Source: JABWBD01 sp040768665 (GTDB taxonomy: Bacteria > Planctomycetota > Planctomycetia > Pirellulales > Thermoguttaceae). Taken from it: a stretch of DNA of 64,000 nt. Positions 62,665-64,000 of this stretch are shown here, piece after piece. The first letter of the stretch is position 1. Every line of letters starts with the position of its first letter. Both the position numbers and the translations under genes were made by a program. The notes under the pieces were generated by a model. That model was not told the origin of the DNA, did not search any database, and saw nothing but the letters and a program-made list of their open reading frames with translations. The DNA is taken from positions 124,001-188,000 of the forward strand of contig JAXGMN010000015.1 of the NCBI GenBank assembly GCA_040768665.1, written 5' to 3'.

Positions 62665-64000
62665 TCAATAACTGTTCACAACCGGGGTCTCGCGCTGCGC
62701 CAGGTCTCTGGCCAGGACGTAGTGGTGATAGTGCATCGCGCACTTGATCAGATACACGAAAAGCACCGTCGGATCGGGCCGGCGGCGAAACGTCTTGAGA
62801 GCCTGCCGGAGATAAATCCTCCGAAGCTGTTCGTCCGGAACCTGTGTCATCAGCCGCCGGAGGAGAACGAGCGCGCGCGCCAGCGCGCAGGACTGCGCCT
62901 TGATCCATGTCCACGGGTGCCGGTGCCAGTAGCGGGTTCGGCTGACCGCAAAGCGGAGCCGCGCTGCAAGAAAGAGGCTGTCCAGCCGCTCGAAGTACGC
63001 GGCCGGCTCATAGAGTTCTTGCATGAGGCGGATGTAGCCGTCGCGCAGGTCCTCGCGCGTCATCTGCTGCGGGATGATATTCGTGCCGAACTCGCGCTGG
63101 CCTTGCGTATCGAGGCGCCCCTCGGCGGCGAGGCGGGCGTAAAGCGGGGTCTTGGGGATCGCCGCAAGCATTCCGGCCATGGCGTGCAAAATGCGCGCTT
63201 CGCGGAGGAAGTCGCGGTGTGCGGCGAAGATCGAGGTGTCGTCGTGGTCGAACCCCAGGATCATGCCGCACCACACGTCCAGCCCACCGTCCTGGATCGC
63301 GTGGACCCGCTCCAGGAGCGTCTTGCCGCTGCGCACGTTCTGGAGCTTCCGCGTCTCGCGCAGCGACGCCTCGTTGGGACTTTCGATGCCGACGAATACG
63401 CAGACCACGTTCGCCTCGGTCATCCGCTCGATCAAATCCGGATCGTCGGCCAGGTCGAGCGACGCCTCGGTGAAGAATGTGAGCGGGTAGCCGTGCTTGC
63501 GCTGCCAGGCCGCGACCTCCCCCAGGAGCACCTTCATGGCCTTCTTGTTGCCGATGAGGTTGTCGTCGACAATGAAGACGGTATCGAGCCGGCAGGCGAG
63601 CAGGGCATCAAGTTCGGCGAGGATCTGGGCCGCCGTCTTGAGCCGCGGACGGCGTCCAAAGGTGACGATGATGTCGCAGAACTCGCACTGGAACGGGCAA
63701 CCTCGCGAGAACTGCACGCTGCCGAACAGGTAATGGTGCATCTTGAGCAGGTCGTAGCGCGGCAGCGGCACCTTGGTCATGTCGGTCTTGTCCGCCTGCT
63801 CGTACCGGCTCTGGTGACCGCCCTCCTGCCAATCGCGCAGAAAGCGCGGCCACGTCTCCTCCGCCTCGCCGACAAAGATGACGTCGGCCAGCCCGGCAAA
63901 GGCATCTTCCTGGACGCTCACCCACGGCCCCCCGACCACCGTAAACACTCCCCGCCGTTTCAGTTCCTCGACGATCTCCGCCATCCGGTGCTGTTGCACG
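62665..64000 (-). CDS. B12-binding radical SAM protein, partial at window edge
   Basis: At least 444 aa; the 5' end lies beyond the window, so the GTG near 63999 should not be taken as the start. The visible part holds the end of a cobalamin-binding domain (VVGGPWVSVQEDAF), the radical SAM CxxxCxxC as RGCPFQCEFCD, then FIVDDNLIGNKKAM and MILGFDHDD, and a C-terminal DUF4070-like domain. The family methylates or rearranges unreactive carbons in hopanoid, lipid or tetrapyrrole pathways. No partner gene is in view. Confidence 0.88.
   Translation of the reverse strand, partial: VQQHRMAEIVEELKRRGVFTVVGGPWVSVQEDAFAGLADVIFVGEAEETWPRFLRDWQEGGHQSRYEQADKTDMTKVPLPRYDLLKMHHYLFGSVQFSRGCPFQCEFCDIIVTFGRRPRLKTAAQILAELDALLACRLDTVFIVDDNLIGNKKAMKVLLGEVAAWQRKHGYPLTFFTEASLDLADDPDLIERMTEANVVCVFVGIESPNEASLRETRKLQNVRSGKTLLERVHAIQDGGLDVWCGMILGFDHDDTSIFAAHRDFLREARILHAMAGMLAAIPKTPLYARLAAEGRLDTQGQREFGTNIIPQQMTREDLRDGYIRLMQELYEPAAYFERLDSLFLAARLRFAVSRTRYWHRHPWTWIKAQSCALARALVLLRRLMTQVPDEQLRRIYLRQALKTFRRRPDPTVLFVYLIKCAMHYHHYVLARDLAQRETPVVNSY

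Overview
The window looks like a chromosome segment of a planctomycete, most likely related to Pirellulales. The basis is the high-GC coding, a secreted sulfatase next to a Tat-exported Gfo/Idh/MocA oxidoreductase and a GH106-type enzyme, DUF4962 and BNR-4 secreted proteins, a FAAL/type I PKS locus, and many short hairpin repeats between genes. No rRNA, tRNA or CRISPR array was recognised. All assignments come from reading motifs and gene order; no database was searched.

0.2-13.7 kb (minus strand) is a compact biosynthetic cluster. A fatty acyl-AMP ligase with its own carrier domain precedes a single-module fully reducing PKS (KS-AT-DH-ER-KR-ACP-TE). An isopropylmalate/homocitrate synthase-like lyase and an asparagine-synthetase-like protein follow. 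The last has Ser where the glutaminase Cys should be. A mobile hairpin repeat sits in frame inside the PKS, and three copies of another hairpin repeat separate the PKS from the lyase gene.

14.5-28.4 kb holds an adenosine-specific kinase followed by a secreted polysaccharide locus: a large duplicated secreted protein, a sulfatase, a Gfo/Idh/MocA protein, a GH106-type rhamnosidase, a DUF4962/heparinase-like protein, a BON protein and a LamG+BNR-4 protein. Rhamnosidase, sulfatase and a BNR-4 propeller together hint at a sulfated rhamnose-rich glycan such as ulvan; this is a guess. 28.9-33.1 kb is a glycolate oxidase set (GlcD, GlcE, GlcF). A miniature element has inserted at the very end of glcF with a duplicated target, and a hairpin repeat sits between glcE and glcF.

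33.8-43.1 kb is a graveyard of small modules: broken toxin-antitoxin pairs in which the antitoxin survives, a zinc-finger/HTH regulator with a possible frameshift, four partial copies of an RtcR-like (CARF plus sigma-54 AAA+) regulator, a DUF4365 two-gene cassette lying between the two long regulator copies, and a complete-looking toxin/HTH pair.

43.3-58.6 kb is a defence island on the minus strand. It has an HD phosphohydrolase/YwgA pair, a divergent Wadjet (JetABCD, condensin-like) system and a type IIG restriction-modification enzyme. A decayed three-gene transposon (Mu-type transposase, ExeA-type ATPase, CHC2 zinc finger) sits between jetA and jetB. 58.8-62.4 kb holds several remnants of one PD-(D/E)xK-like gene, a duplicated block of about 490 bp, and an intact TIR-domain gene with a small overlapping partner. 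The window ends inside a B12-binding radical SAM gene.
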